DNA of 64,000 nucleotides from Ligustrum vulgare (Eukaryota; Streptophyta; Magnoliopsida; Lamiales; Oleaceae): contig OY743171.1 of NCBI GenBank assembly GCA_963555705.1, positions 26,220,852-26,284,851 on the forward strand, written 5' to 3'. Both the position numbers and the translations under genes were made by a program. Shown here one piece after another: positions 22,741 through 34,074 of this stretch. Every line of letters begins with the position of its first letter. Within the stretch, counting starts at the first letter, position 1. The notes under the pieces are model-generated. The model was not told the origin of the DNA. It was given only the letters and a program-made list of their open reading frames with translations, and made no database searches.

Positions 22741-23814
22741 ATGGCTAACCATAATCTTGAGGGGTATTCTACAAATTGTCCTCCTTTCTTTGATGGTACA
22801 CATTATAACTATTGGAAGACTAGAATGATGATTTTTGTTCAATCAATAGATTATAATATTTGGGAAGTCATCGAAGAAGGTCCTCATAAGCTTACTAAAG
22901 TTATTAAGGTTGATGGAAAACAGAATCAAACTATTTCAAAACCTAGAGAGGAATATAATGATGATGATGATAGGAGAAAATTGACTTTAAATGCTATAGC
23001 CAAAAATATACTTTATTGTGCTTTGGATAAGAATGAATTTAATCGTATTTGCACATGTGATTCCACATTTGATATTTGGCATACATTAGAAATCACACAC
23101 ATGGGTACAAGGAAAGTGAAAGAAACTAAGACAAATCTTTTATTTAAAGATTTTGAAAATTTCTATATGAAGCAAGATGAGCCCATTACTTGCATGATTA
23201 CTCGTTTTACCGATATTGTCAATGGTCTTAAAGGCTTTAATCATAAATTTACTAACGGTGAACTTGTGAGTAAAATTCTTAGGTCTCTCTCCCAAGATTG
23301 GAATCCATTGAGGATGTTGATCGAAAACACAATAGACGTCAACACACATCCATTGGAAGAGCTTTATGGAACATTGATGACTTTTGAGCTCAACAATTCC
23401 GAAACAAAGGAGAGGACAAGAAAAGGAAAAGAAGAGGTCAAGCGCGAAATTTCTCTTAAATCATCACATGGTAAATGCTCATCAAACTCAAACATAAGTG
23501 ATGAGGAACTTGATGATCTTGCTATCCTTATCAAGAAGTGGAGAGGCGTTCGCAACAATCATCGAATCCAAAAGAGAGACGAAAAAGATAAAAAGATTGT
23601 TTGCTATAATTGTGACAAACTCGGTCACAAAAGTACCGAGTGTAGAAGCAAGAAAAGATTCTTCAAAAAGAAAGCTCTACAAGCCACTTGGGATGAAAGT
23701 GATGATAAACAAGATGAAGATGAGAGTCAAGATGAAGTGGCCAACATGTGCTTCATGACTATTGAGGATGAGGTAAATTTCTTTGATACCTCTTGGACTT
23801 TGAATGATCAATAA
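22741..23814 (+). CDS. Copia/Sirevirus-type Gag polyprotein, intact, 357 aa
   Basis: Gag forms the retrotransposon particle and binds its RNA. The first good ATG is at 22741 (MANHNLEGYSTN), 41 bp after the primer site; the open frame extends slightly upstream but without an ATG. The N-terminus has FFDGTHYNYWKTRMM, typical of Copia Gag, then an RRKLTLNAIAKN helix region and ILRSLSQDWNPLRMLI. One zinc knuckle CYNCDKLGHKSTEC (C-X2-C-X4-H-X4-C) sits near residues 287-300. The C-terminus is acidic (DESDDKQDEDESQDE). There are no stops or frameshifts across the frame. In full-length relatives a pol frame follows; here non-coding sequence follows, so this is a complete gag-only unit or the end of an in-frame deletion that removed pol. 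Confidence 0.88.
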   Translation: MANHNLEGYSTNCPPFFDGTHYNYWKTRMMIFVQSIDYNIWEVIEEGPHKLTKVIKVDGKQNQTISKPREEYNDDDDRRKLTLNAIAKNILYCALDKNEFNRICTCDSTFDIWHTLEITHMGTRKVKETKTNLLFKDFENFYMKQDEPITCMITRFTDIVNGLKGFNHKFTNGELVSKILRSLSQDWNPLRMLIENTIDVNTHPLEELYGTLMTFELNNSETKERTRKGKEEVKREISLKSSHGKCSSNSNISDEELDDLAILIKKWRGVRNNHRIQKRDEKDKKIVCYNCDKLGHKSTECRSKKRFFKKKALQATWDESDDKQDEDESQDEVANMCFMTIEDEVNFFDTSWTLNDQ

Positions 23815-24678
23815 TTTAAAAAACTATTAATCAACATATTTGATAAAAACCTCTAGCACTTTATAAGAATTTCTCATATTGAAAGAGGGTTGAGTATTAT
23901 CAATGAAAGTTAAAAACATGGCTAAATATGTTGATATGTTTATACGCAAATATATGTGATTTTATTGTATCATACATTATGAATTATGTATTAATTAAAA
24001 AATATGGAAGAGGTCGGCCGCATCTCTCAACAGGTCGACCGGATGATGCTTCCGAAAATTCCAGTAGGTTGCTCTAAACTTCAACCTGTCGACCGCATGA
24101 TAATACAGGTCGACCGCATGATTGATATTGTCAAAATTCATGATCTTCATACATATATTTGATCACATGCAATATAACATCCCATTTCCTATATGCTCAT
24201 ACTCTTGTTATACATGATTATACCATAGAGAAATAAATTTCATGTCTATATATGAGATAAATGATGCTATTCATATCTAACCACTCGAAGATATGGCTTA
24301 ACACCGATATGCATTGTTATACCCTTTAACTCATTTCATGCTACAAATGCTTTACTAAGGGGGAACATGATTACAATCAAGATATTCTACTTGTGCCTCA
24401 TTATTATGCTTATCACAAATGTCACATTTTTGCTTATGCCAAAAGGGGGAAAATATGGTGATGATTTGTTTTTAGCTTGACTTTGGATAATCTATTTGCA
24501 TGAAAATGATTATATTATATGCTAGATTATGCATCATTGGTTTGTATAAGATAGGGGGAATATATGCTAAAATTGAACTTATCAATTATTCTCATTTCCC
24601 TAAGCTTTGATTATACGCTTCAATTGCTTATATTATAATTACAAATCATCTTGTTTGTCATAATCAAAAAGGGGGAAA
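23815..24678 (+). other. Non-coding tail of the gag-only element with four polypurine tracts
   Basis: No frame is found. AAGGGGGAA-type tracts occur near 24357, 24442, 24553 and 24666; the last directly abuts the 3' LTR and would be the plus-strand primer. Three or four GGTCGACCG-like palindromes lie at 24013-24118, resembling those of the LTR. Confidence 0.75.
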
Positions 24679-27600
24679 TGGTTGACCTATGGTCAACTTG
24701 ACCTTATTGTTTTGATCATAACAAACAAGAATATATTGTGTTGCTAACAAGTGTGCTTCAAGTGTTTCATATAATGATAAATATTCAAAGCATTCAATAT
24801 TCAAATCGTCTATCAAAGATATAAATCAAAATTATGTGATCAAGCACATGAGACAAAGAAGATCAAGAAAGAATCGAAGATATTCAAGATCAAATTTCAA
24901 GTCGGAAAGCTCATAGACCAAGCAATCAAGCCTACAAAGAATTAAGCATTTACAAATTGCTTTTCAATTTTTGTAAGGTTAATGCATCAATAGTTGGCAA
25001 TGCACTTCATAAAGCTCAAGTAACATTTTTAAAGCCATTAAAATATCTTTTTTAAAATCAACTTTAGGTCGACCGCAAAAGACAGTATGTGCAAATTTTG
25101 CTCTATAAATAGCCTTCTCTCTTGCATTCATTTTCAACAACTAAGAGGAGATTTTAGAGAAGCTTTCTTGTGAAAAATTCATTGTTCTTACTTGATTTAT
25201 ATTTATCTATCTTTATTAGAATACTTTGATTGATCGAACTTTGTTGTATCAAAGTTTTTGAAAGAAAGTTTTTGTGAAGATTCTTGATTTTACATTGTAT
25301 AAACTTCCTCAATATCTTCACATTATATATTGGAATTGAAGTGTAAGTCTCTCTTTGTTCTAAACTTGTTTTAATCTTTTAAAAGAGAGAAATTTCAATT
25401 AAGGAACTTTGATTATTTGTGCTACATTTTTCATTATCATTTGATTCATCAAAGTTCCATTGCCTAAACATTTTGAGCTTAACTTATTATTAATTATTCA
25501 AGTGTGGCATCTCTTGGTACTTAATTTGATTCAATATTTTAACAAGAGATTATTTGAAAAACTTTGTTTGATTACATTGAACTTTTCATTATCATTTGCA
25601 TCAAAGTTTTTCTCTAACACTCGAGCTTAATTCATTGCTATCTATTGAAGTGTTAGCCTAACTCTCTCGGTACTTAATTTGAGTATACCATTTGTCAAGA
25701 GAGTTATTTCAATTGTAAATTCAATTCATTATATCTTGTGGTTTCGAGAGCTTTGTGAAAACTCGATTGTTGGTTAAGGGTAGGTGCTCCTTGTAGCGAC
25801 CAAGAATTTTTACGCATTTAATAATCGTGTCGCTACTATCTCACCCATTTATTTTTATTTTTACGTTAAAGTCGTGACGCGATCGTTTAGCCAAGTTATA
25901 AATTTGGAGCTGAAATATGTAAATTTCAGTCCAATTTGATTTTACGTCCAATAAATTCAAAAATCTATTTTTAAAATCCAAATTTCATTTATTTATTTAT
26001 TCAAATAAAATCTCTAGATAATCTTATTTCAAATTTGAGTCTATCATCCTAATTACAATTCAAATTTTAAATTCATCACTTATCTCTACAAATCACGATC
26101 ACCATCCTAGCCAACTTTCAACCACTCCTATCACGAAAATCTATCTGCAGTTACAATTCGAAACCAAACCAAAGATTTTCTATCCAACCATTTTAATTCC
26201 CATTTCACGTTCAGACTCTTCTTCACGGCTGAACCTCTCAATTCAGGTATGATAATGAAGAATCCTTTTTTTTTCAACCTCACCATCATCACCACCGTGA
26301 CCAGCACCACAATCTCACCAAACTCCCATCACCTATATCATTATCATCGCCACACCCAAACCACAACCAAGCACCAACCTCTGTTTAAGCTCCATTCATC
26401 ACCAACCTCATCACCACCAAGAATCCCCACCCAATGCAGGCCACAAATCATCATCATCACCACCCTATTCGTCCCCTGCATCCAAATCAAACAACCAGCA
26501 TCATCATCATCAATCAAAACCAACGCAGCCACCACCCATTTCCACCATCATCACCTGCACCAATCAACAAACCACCTGCAGCACCACCATTCACGGCCAA
26601 AACCACCTCAATCGAGAACCCAAACCACCATCATCATTCGCACACGGCCACAACCTCCTCCAACTCACCTCCATCTTCAACACCAATCATCACCATCACC
26701 ATCATCACCACCGAACAACAGCCAGTCGCAAGCCATAGTCGACTGTAACTCGCCAAACCCAAGCCTCCACCTCCAAGAAACCACCGCTGCCAATCGAAAA
26801 CTCAATAGCAAACCTCAAACTTCACAACTCAACATCACCACTGCCCAACTCAATTCTTTAACCAAATCAAACCCCAAACCAAGAACAAAACAAGAAGAAC
26901 TAGGTACTTACCTTCATCACCAGCCATCTGGACGGATTTTGGCCGAAAATCACAACTCCGATTTCGATTTCAAGCTTTGATTTGGTCTCGGTTTCACACT
27001 ATAAACCACCCAAATATCTTCCTCCATCCACCCCCCCCCACTGCTACCCTGACCGCCGCCGCTCGACCGCGGCGTTTCACCAGCAAATCGCCGGCAGTAC
27101 CTCCGCCGGACTCAACCCCTGCGCGCACTCTCTCGCCATTCTCTCTCTCGGTCTGATTTTCAGATCTTGAATGAGAGAGAGAGTAAATATTTTGATTTTA
27201 ATATTTTAACTTCCAGAATTTGCACTTTAGTCCCTGGGTTCCAAAATTATTTCAAAATCAGTCACTGTAGTTTTAAAACTTATATTTCAGTCCTTAAGTT
27301 CTTGAATGATCTTATAAGCTTTTCATTTTTAAAAATTTCTTATCTCAATCCCCACAATTTAATATTCGTTTTGAGTTCCGACCCAACTTTTGAAAATTTA
27401 CATTTTAGTCCCTCAAGTTTGAAAAGTATTCATTTTAGTCCCTCATCTTTCATAGTATTCATTTTAGTCCCTCAATTTTCAAAAAACATCAATTTCAGTT
27501 CTCAAATTGTAATTTATCATTTTTAAACTATAAATTTCTAAAGACTAATTTAACTTATGGGCTAGACGAAGCGTACGGAGATTTGAAAGATTGAAGTCAT

Positions 27601-28671
27601 ATCCCGCTCAACTTTGCACTGGTCGGATTTAAGGTAGACTCGCCCCCACTAATTGATTTATATTATAATTGCATGTGTTATGTGGATTTGTGTGATTTTA
27701 TGCTTAATCGCATGAGAAAAGAATATCTCTTTTGAGATAAAAGAATTATGTTATGCTGGGCATAACTTATCTGCTAGCATGATACAAGAAAAGAATGGTT
27801 CATTTGTGTTCATTATGTGATGCCTATGAATAAGAAAAGAATGTCACTACATGATTTGCATAATTACTGGTCCAATTATCTTGTAGATTAATTATTGGCG
27901 ATGAGTCTACTGAGTATTTCATTTCGAAATGCTCAACCCGTTATTTTAAACAATTTTGCAGATTTTGGAGATGGTGGCGAGTGATGGGCAATGACGGCAA
28001 ATTACAAATTGATATTTTTTTTAAAGTCGTGAACTTTGAAATGATTATTTCATTTTATCAAGAATTGTCATTTTTGCAAATTTGTACGAAAATACTTATT
28101 CCATTTGAATTATCGCTAAACTTTATTCGATAAATGCGATATTTAATATTTAATCATTTTTTTTCCGCAACAAAGTTTATTCAAGAATTTAGAAAAGTGA
28201 CGTTCCCGCGCTTCTCGGAACTCGGGGCGTTACACTCCTTGTTGTAAGTCACCTATGGATAAGTGCTCCTTGTTGTAAGTCACTTAAAGATTTGGTACTT
28301 CTTGTTGTAAGTTACCAATATAATGGATTTGGCCTTGCTCGTGACGGAGAGCTCGGTAATGGGGGACGTAGATCACGTTGGTTGATTGAACCTCCTTAAA
28401 TCGCGTTTGCATTCTCTTATCCCTTTTACTTACTTACATTGCACTTACTCTATTATATCAATTTATATTGTGCAACACTATATCTAAGTGCTATACTTGC
28501 TTTATCAATTAAGTTTACACATTTATAGCACACTACATTGATAGTTAAGTTACTTACAATACTAAGTGCTCATACTTGTACCAATTGATTTTTTAAGTTT
28601 GAAATTATTTATCGAAAAAGTTTTATAAACCAATTCACTCCCCTCTTGGTTAGTTTAGTCTTGGGTTAACA
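24679..28671 (+). repeat. 3' LTR of the gag-only element, split by a solo gypsy LTR
   Basis: Begins TGGTTGACCTATGG (one base longer than the 5' copy) and ends GGGTTAACA. It lacks about 160 bp holding most GGTCGACC palindromes and keeps one copy near 25072. The TATA box TATAAATAG is intact at 25104-25112. Continuity with the 5' LTR breaks at 25791 and resumes at 28235. Confidence 0.85.
25792..28234 (+). mobile_element. Solo Ty3/gypsy-type LTR (2443 bp) with 5-bp target duplication
   Basis: Starts TGTAGCGACCAAG and ends GGGGCGTTACA, flanked by identical CTCCT repeats at 25787-25791 and 28235-28239. No internal region is present, so an element was reduced to one LTR by recombination. The segment 26249-27170 is CT-rich and gives long His/Thr/Pro-rich frames that I regard as non-coding leader composition. 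Near 27400-27470 the phrase CATTTTAGTCCCTCA recurs about three times. The GTTACA end with GGGGCG is common in plant gypsy LTRs; the superfamily call rests on that. Confidence 0.82.
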
Positions 28672-28690
28672 TGAAGAACAATTAAACTTA

Positions 28691-28842
28691 GAGCATGTTT
28701 GGTAATGTGAAAATTTTTGATTTTTGTGAATTTTTTGATGGATGTGTGGTTTAAAAAAGTTTGAAAAGTCAAAAGTGGTGGGCTTGACTAAGAATGGATG
28801 GTTGAAATTGAGTTTGAAAAATTGACAGCATTACGAAGCATG
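28691..28842. mobile_element. Possible small MITE with imperfect inverted ends
   Basis: The left end GCATGTTTGGTAATG and the reverse complement of the right end (GCTTCGTAATG) resemble each other. No clear target duplication was found. It adjoins the right flank of the gag-only element. Confidence 0.3.
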
Positions 28843-29147
28843 GAATACAATGACATAATTGTTATGAATTGTTGGGCTTGTTTTTTGTGTTTTATTCTTG
28901 CATTCAAGTTTTCATACGTCTGTTATTGAATTTATTTTATTTTAATGATGGTTTTTATTTTTGAAATTACTTGAAATTACTATAAACTTAAGGTACCCGG
29001 TCAGTTAGAGACATTTGAAAAATTGTATAAATTGAAGAACAATCAAACTTAGGGCATTCGAAACAGAAATATCATTAGCAGAATCTAGAACTGAGTACAA
29101 TAGCTTTATAATATTTGGATAGATATTATATGGTTATTTTGATAAAC

Positions 29148-31270
29148 TTAGTCCTCCTTCTCAACCTTGATAGCTTTCCTCGACATGGTAGAAAGTTGTG
29201 TAACTGAGGCCGAACCAGATCCATTGCCACCCGATTCACCACATCCATCTTCATTAGCCCTCTTGTTCGGTGTTTTAGCTGGAGAATTAACTTCGTTTTC
29301 GTTGACTGAGTCTGGGTCAGCTTCATCAGTTGTTGCCTCAGTGTCGCCCATTTCAAATCCAACTAGGTCGTGGTCAGTTATCTTGTACTTGTGAATCAAA
29401 TCAGTGTTGTTTGAAATGCGTGACACAACAAAGACATTATCACCTCTTTTATAATTTTTTTCCTGGATATGAACTTTGAATAGGATTTCCATTCCTATCA
29501 ACTTGCTGAAATCTTCTAGGAATGAAATAGTTTTACCCTTAAAAGAACCTTTTCCATATTATTCAGTCTTCTAAAAAAAAAAAAAAAGTTAGCAATAAAA
29601 AAAATTGGAGAAATTGAAATAAGTCTGTACGTTAAAAAAAATTACCATTTCCTGATGATCACAGATCTCTTTAGTTGTCTTCCCTAATAGCTCTTGACAT
29701 TCCTTGTCCCACAATAGAAAATTCAGAAAATGTGTACCATCACAAACGTTCACATGAAATTTGAACCAAGTTTGTTCGGTATTAGAAACGCAACAGATAT
29801 CACAACGAAATGCATCTGCTTGTAGAGTAACTTTCTTAAAGCAATCTATGCAACTTGTAAAATACCAACCTTTTTGCTCATTGAAACCTGAAATTGTTCC
29901 AATAACCCAAACGTAGTCCTCCTGTTCATAGAATTTTATAATATTAAGAAATAAATAAATAATAAAATCAAAATTGTCTTTGAAAAGAAATTGGAAGTTG
30001 TAAAGCTTGTTTATGAAGGGAATTGTCTCTAGCGTGACAATGTCATGAATCTAATTTTCAAGTTCCTCATTCACTGTTTGATAGGACAACGCTGATGCTT
30101 CACTTATTTGGTAGGATATTTCTTGCTCAAGATTGGGTAAGCTAGTAAGAACAACATAAAATGGAAAATTGTAATAATGTTTCAATTGGTTTTTATCTTC
30201 TGAAATGAATGTTACATAGTGGATTACCTGGCCTTGAAATCTTCTATCTCTTTAATTGACGAATTAATCAATATCTTAGTAGCATGAAATGTGTTTGACA
30301 AACCCATGATACCTTTGAATAAATTACAAAACGTTAGATCTATTTGGGACTGAATGCCTGAACTTATGTATCTTAAACGTGATCAAAATTTACCTTTGAA
30401 TGAATTGGAATGACAAAGTTGTAGTAAAACAATGAGTGGCTTTGTCCCTGCTGCTTCAAGGTATGACTGCATTGTTACAGCGTAGTCCTCCCACAGTGTA
30501 CATGGGATGCGATTATCACTGCAATGACAGAATTAGTTCTTGAACGTATTTGAAGAAAAATAATAAGAAACTGTATGGAGAAATGTTTTTCTTTACTACA
30601 GATCCTCTAGATGGAATTCTAGTCTTGTTGCGCCGTTTTTGGTAGTGCATAAGCGCGATTTTTCGTTGTTTTCGCAGATAACACGTCCAATCACATCTTG
30701 CAAAGTAAGATCAAATGAATTTAGCGCCTTAGATAAGTCAAAGAAAATAATATAAAGTAGGAATATTAACAAACCAAACAATGGCATGTCTTCTGAGTAA
30801 ATAGATGTCTTGACATCTTGGAATAACTTAAAATTGTATATGTCATTAGGAAAATGACGATCAGTTTTTGGTCCGACGTATGTCTTATCGAAGAAATATA
30901 ATAAAGTTGTGATTTGTGGTAGGATAGAATCCTTTATTGCCCAGACAGTAACAAACTTTATGCAGTACAGATCACATTCAGTAATTACGGGATCAAACTT
31001 TTGAATAAGAGTTCCTTTTGCAGTAGCTTGAATCTATCACCCTGATTAGTAAAAAGGTATTTCAAAATGAGAATCAATAAGCAAAAATTGATGAAAATTG
31101 ATGGTGAATATGTGTGAAAATGTGTATTTTTTTACCAATTTATCCATGAATATCATCTCAAGGCTGCTTTCAAATCTATCAGAACCTGGCACAAGCCATT
31201 TCCTGATACATCGAACCTTTAAGTGCCAGTCAACTCGTTTCTTGCTGATATCCTTGAATTAGTTGAATGT
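29148..31270 (-). pseudogene. RPA70-like gene of Helitron B (replication protein A large subunit homologue)
   Basis: Plant Helitrons often carry a gene related to the RPA large subunit, a single-strand DNA binding protein. On the minus strand, an upstream exon (31260-31135) encodes KKRVDWHLKVRCIRKWLVPG, an N-terminal OB-fold block ending at a donor. The next exons (about 31030-30780) include LYCIKFVTVWAIKDSILPQI. An exon at 29925-29647 shows a zinc-ribbon (SCIDC...FRCDICC) followed by FKFHVNVCDGTHFLNFLLWD, the C-terminal OB-fold of RPA70, ending at GTAATT. The last exon (29574-29148) has a TAA within its first few codons, then continues to a natural acidic, basic-patched tail ending KVEKED. 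Exon borders are approximate. The stop makes it a pseudogene. Confidence 0.8.
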
Positions 31271-31680
31271 ACCATCTGATGTTGATGGACTGAATAGCCA
31301 ACTGGAACAATTTGACTATGTAATTGTGTTTGAAAATCTGTAAGGAATTGATGTATCACAACAAATAAATAGGCGGGGAAGTGGATGGGCCAGAATGCAC
31401 AACTCGTTTTTAAGAAGATAAAGAATACAAATAAATCCGTAATTAATAGCTGTTACAAATATTTAAGCAGAAATCAAAGAGTTTGTTCTCATTGAAACAA
31501 GAGAAAGAATATTGGAAAGGTGAAACAAATTTTGAAAAAAAAGAAAAAAAAAATTGATTTAGCAGTCCTGTTATTTGCTGGGAAGAGTAGCTTTGTGAAC
31601 ACAATAAAAAAAAAAAAAAGGCTGACCAAATTAATTGATACAAATTATGAACCAAATCGTGTGAAAAAAAAAAAAAAAAA

Positions 31681-31764
31681 TATTCTGATGTAGCAGCTGA
31701 GTTTTGAGTTTTCCCACCAAAACTCAGCTGCTTTTATATATATTAAATTAAATAGATATATAGA
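31681..31764 (-). other. 5' terminus of Helitron B
   Basis: Minus-strand TCTATATATCTATTTAA at 31764 (or TCTATTTAA at 31756) is followed by TATATATAAAAGCAGCTGAG and TTTTGGTGGGAAAACTC. The block matches the 5' end of Helitron A next to 10221. It also contains a hairpin-forming pair GCTGAGTTTT/AAAACTCAGC. The host base before TC is A in both readings, as Helitron insertion between A and T requires. Confidence 0.6.
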
Positions 31765-31993
31765 TAACAAGGATAAAATTCATATTTTGGACTTAAATAA
31801 CTTGAATTCAAATAATAAAAATTTGGACGTTATTAAATCAACGATGAATTTGGGTCAAATCTTAAAATTGAAATTGGACTTTAAAAAAAAATAATGAATT
31901 TGAGATATATTTAATAAAATTGGAATTTTCCTAAGATTTTAAATACATTTAATTTCACTTAATCGTGGTTAGACAAACATATTTTTAAAATAA

Positions 31994-32204
31994 ATGAGAG
32001 GAGTTGTAGCGACAAGTTTTAAAAAGATTAAAAGAATTTATTTAATAAGTCACCAAAAATTCCTGTTGCTACAAATAATGACAAAAATATACAGAAAAAT
32101 ACCTAGAATTGACCTATCTAAAACAAATGATTCAAAAGAATTTGAAGTTATGATCGAAATTAGAATAAATGGAGAATGGCGAGAGCATATAGTATTAATA
32201 AATA
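31994..32204 (+). pseudogene. Endogenous pararetrovirus fragment, upstream half of a protease-like domain
   Basis: The plus frame carries EVMIEIRINGEWREHIVLIN, which resembles the strand leading into the active site of a retropepsin. The frame runs into the 3' end of Helitron D at 32205. The matching downstream half appears to resume at about 37690 in the same orientation. Codon use is strongly A-rich, as in the other pararetroviral segments. The expected catalytic Asp is Asn, so even unbroken it would be inactive. Confidence 0.5.
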
Positions 32205-32329
32205 CTAGTTCCACACCCGTGCGATGCACAGACATATTTTATTGATAAAAAATAATGTACTGAAACTATTTTAATTGAAAATATCAGAAATAATAAACAA
32301 TAAATAGTGTCAACCTCAATTATAATTAG

Positions 32330-32551
32330 CATTGAACATTACACTTTTTTGGAAAATCTCCTTATACACAATATCTTCATACCGCCATTGTATAATAATA
32401 TCTTCATAACAACATGATTCGTAACTATCGATATTGGTACATACAAATGTCCATGATTGAAAACTTCTTTTAACATTCCTTTGGTCACGGAGACTTCACG
32501 ATTGAACATTAAAACCAACATCTCACATGTATGGCTCGTAAATTCTGGCAT
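32330..32551 (-). pseudogene. PIF1-like helicase C-terminal fragment of Helitron D
   Basis: The frame contains LKEVFNHGHLYVPISIVTNH and ends IRRFSKKV, a diverged copy of the last helicase motifs seen in Helitrons A and B. It lies about 125 bp from the 3' end, the same arrangement as in A and B. More diverged than A and B, so it belongs to another Helitron family. Confidence 0.7.
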
Positions 32552-32627
32552 GCTATTTTCAAAATTGTAATCTCTTATTTGAATCTTTCCATTTTCTTAA
32601 TGAAGAATCTTCAAATGTGCTATAGGG

Positions 32628-32772
32628 GGGTGTTTGGCAACTGTTATAACACCTCATAAATGATGTTATTTGTATTTTTAAGGTAAGATGTATGGTTAAA
32701 AATTGAAAAGAAAAAATGTATAGTTAAAAATTGTGTTGATTATAATCAACAATTGCCTAACGGAGGCATAGT
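32628..32772. mobile_element. Short MITE-like repeat, related to 63575-63760
   Basis: Shares with 63575-63760 an interior pattern (GTTAAAAATTG, AAAAGAAAAAA, TTAAAAATTGTG) and the end phrase AACGGAGGC. Ends are imperfect inverted repeats (GTGTTTGGCAAC against GCCTCCGTTAGGCAA). No target duplication was identified. Confidence 0.35.
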
Positions 32773-33274
32773 TTTAATAATCACTCATGTCAACAGACCA
32801 CAAACCTTCAACTACAAAGCACAATTGCCTTTAAGAAAAGCCTAACATACTACATATCATATTTTGCAAAATAAGCTCTCTTACTATGGGAGCAGACAAT
32901 GATAATCCAAATTCAACCCACCATTGAAAATTTGTCAGAAATTTAGGAGCCGTTCTCTTTGTATTTCGATTTTGGGTTTTGAGTTTTGAATTATGTTTTG
33001 AATTTTGGATTTTGATTGTTTGTTTTGAGGTTGCTGAAAACATGTTTTTTTTGTAATTTTGAAAAACTGTTTTTCAAAATAAAAAACTGAAAAATACGTT
33101 TACTTTGTAATTTTTTGATATATTTATTTTGTGATATTTTATATGTAAAAAATAGTTAATTTGTTGAATTAAATTAATTTTAATGTTAATAAATCAGTTA
33201 GTTCTTTATGTCAATAAATTCATCATTAATATTGTTTCAACTAAACAAAAATTTAACTACATACCAACAAAATC

Positions 33275-33572
33275 TCAATATAGATCTATATATAATGGCA
33301 AAATAACATAAGAATTTCAAGTGAAGGAAGTGTCTCACATTTACAATAATAATAATAAATAAAAAATTACAAAAATAAAAATAAAAAAATCTTAACATGA
33401 ATCTATATAATGGCAAAATAACATAAGAACTTCAAGTGAAGGAAGTGTCTCACTTTTACAAAAAAATAATAATAATAAATAAATAAATAATTTACAAAAA
33501 AAAAAATTAAATGAATCTATATATAATGACAAAATAACATAAGAATTTCAAGTGAATGAAGTCTCACTTTTA

Positions 33573-33621
<49 letters not shown>

Positions 33622-33724
33622 ATAATAATAATAACAAAAAAAAAAAAAAAAAAATCTTAACATGGATATATATTGACAAAATAACATAAGAACTTCAAGT
33701 GAAGAAGTGTCTCACTTTTACAAA

Positions 33725-33766
<42 letters not shown>

Positions 33767-33857
33767 TTACAAAAAAAAAAAAAATCTTAACATGGATCTA
33801 TATATAATGACAAAATAATATAAGAATTTCAAATGAAGTAAGTGTTTCACATTTAAA

Positions 33858-33899
<42 letters not shown>

Positions 33900-33907
33900 A
33901 ATAAATT

Positions 33908-33968
<61 letters not shown>

Positions 33969-34033
33969 CATGGATCTATATATAATGGCAAAATAATATA
34001 AGAATTTCAAATAAAGGAAGTGTCTCACATTTA

Positions 34034-34074
<41 letters not shown>

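Larger units (their letters stand above)
20993..28671 (+). mobile_element. Gag-only Sirevirus-like Copia retrotransposon (TR-GAG type)
   Basis: Two LTRs (20993-22686 and 24679-28671) are flanked by the 5-bp duplication TGAAG (20988-20992 and 28672-28676). After the 5' LTR comes the primer site TGGTATCAGAGC, then an intact gag frame, then about 860 bp without coding. No protease, integrase or reverse transcriptase is present. Four AAGGGGGAA-like purine tracts precede the 3' LTR and GGTCGACC palindromes cluster in the LTR; multiple polypurine tracts and LTR palindromes are known Sirevirus traits. The 3' LTR is enlarged by a solo gypsy LTR. Without that insertion the element is about 5.2 kb. It would need pol in trans. 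Confidence 0.85.
10222..31764 (-). mobile_element. Helitron B: RPA plus RepHel Helitron, about 12 kb without nested insertions
   Basis: I read this as one minus-strand Helitron. The 5' end is near 31764 or 31756 (A|TC in both cases, then ATATATAAAAGCAGCTGAG). The 3' end is at 10222 (GTGATTCAGTAG, one change from the canonical CTAG) with a hairpin-like CCCATGTATCGTACGGG 12 bp upstream. Order inside: RPA70-like gene, N-terminal exons, intron, RepHel. Helitron A supports the two ends: it contains both, plus collinear interior. Insertions inside B are the Sirevirus-like element (20993-28671) and the foldback (16570-18135). All genes are broken. An alternative is that the RPA part and the RepHel part belong to two different Helitrons. 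Confidence 0.6.

Noticed and set aside
26249..26980. 243-codon open frame rich in His, Thr and Pro
   Set aside because: It lies wholly within a solo LTR, is CT-rich, overlaps similar frames in other phases and has no motif. Composition explains it.
28672..29062. Direct repeat TGAAGAACAAT(T/C)AAACTTAG at 28672 and 29033 as element ends
   Set aside because: Only about 25 bp match, the first overlaps the retrotransposon target duplication, and no element with such ends was found between them.
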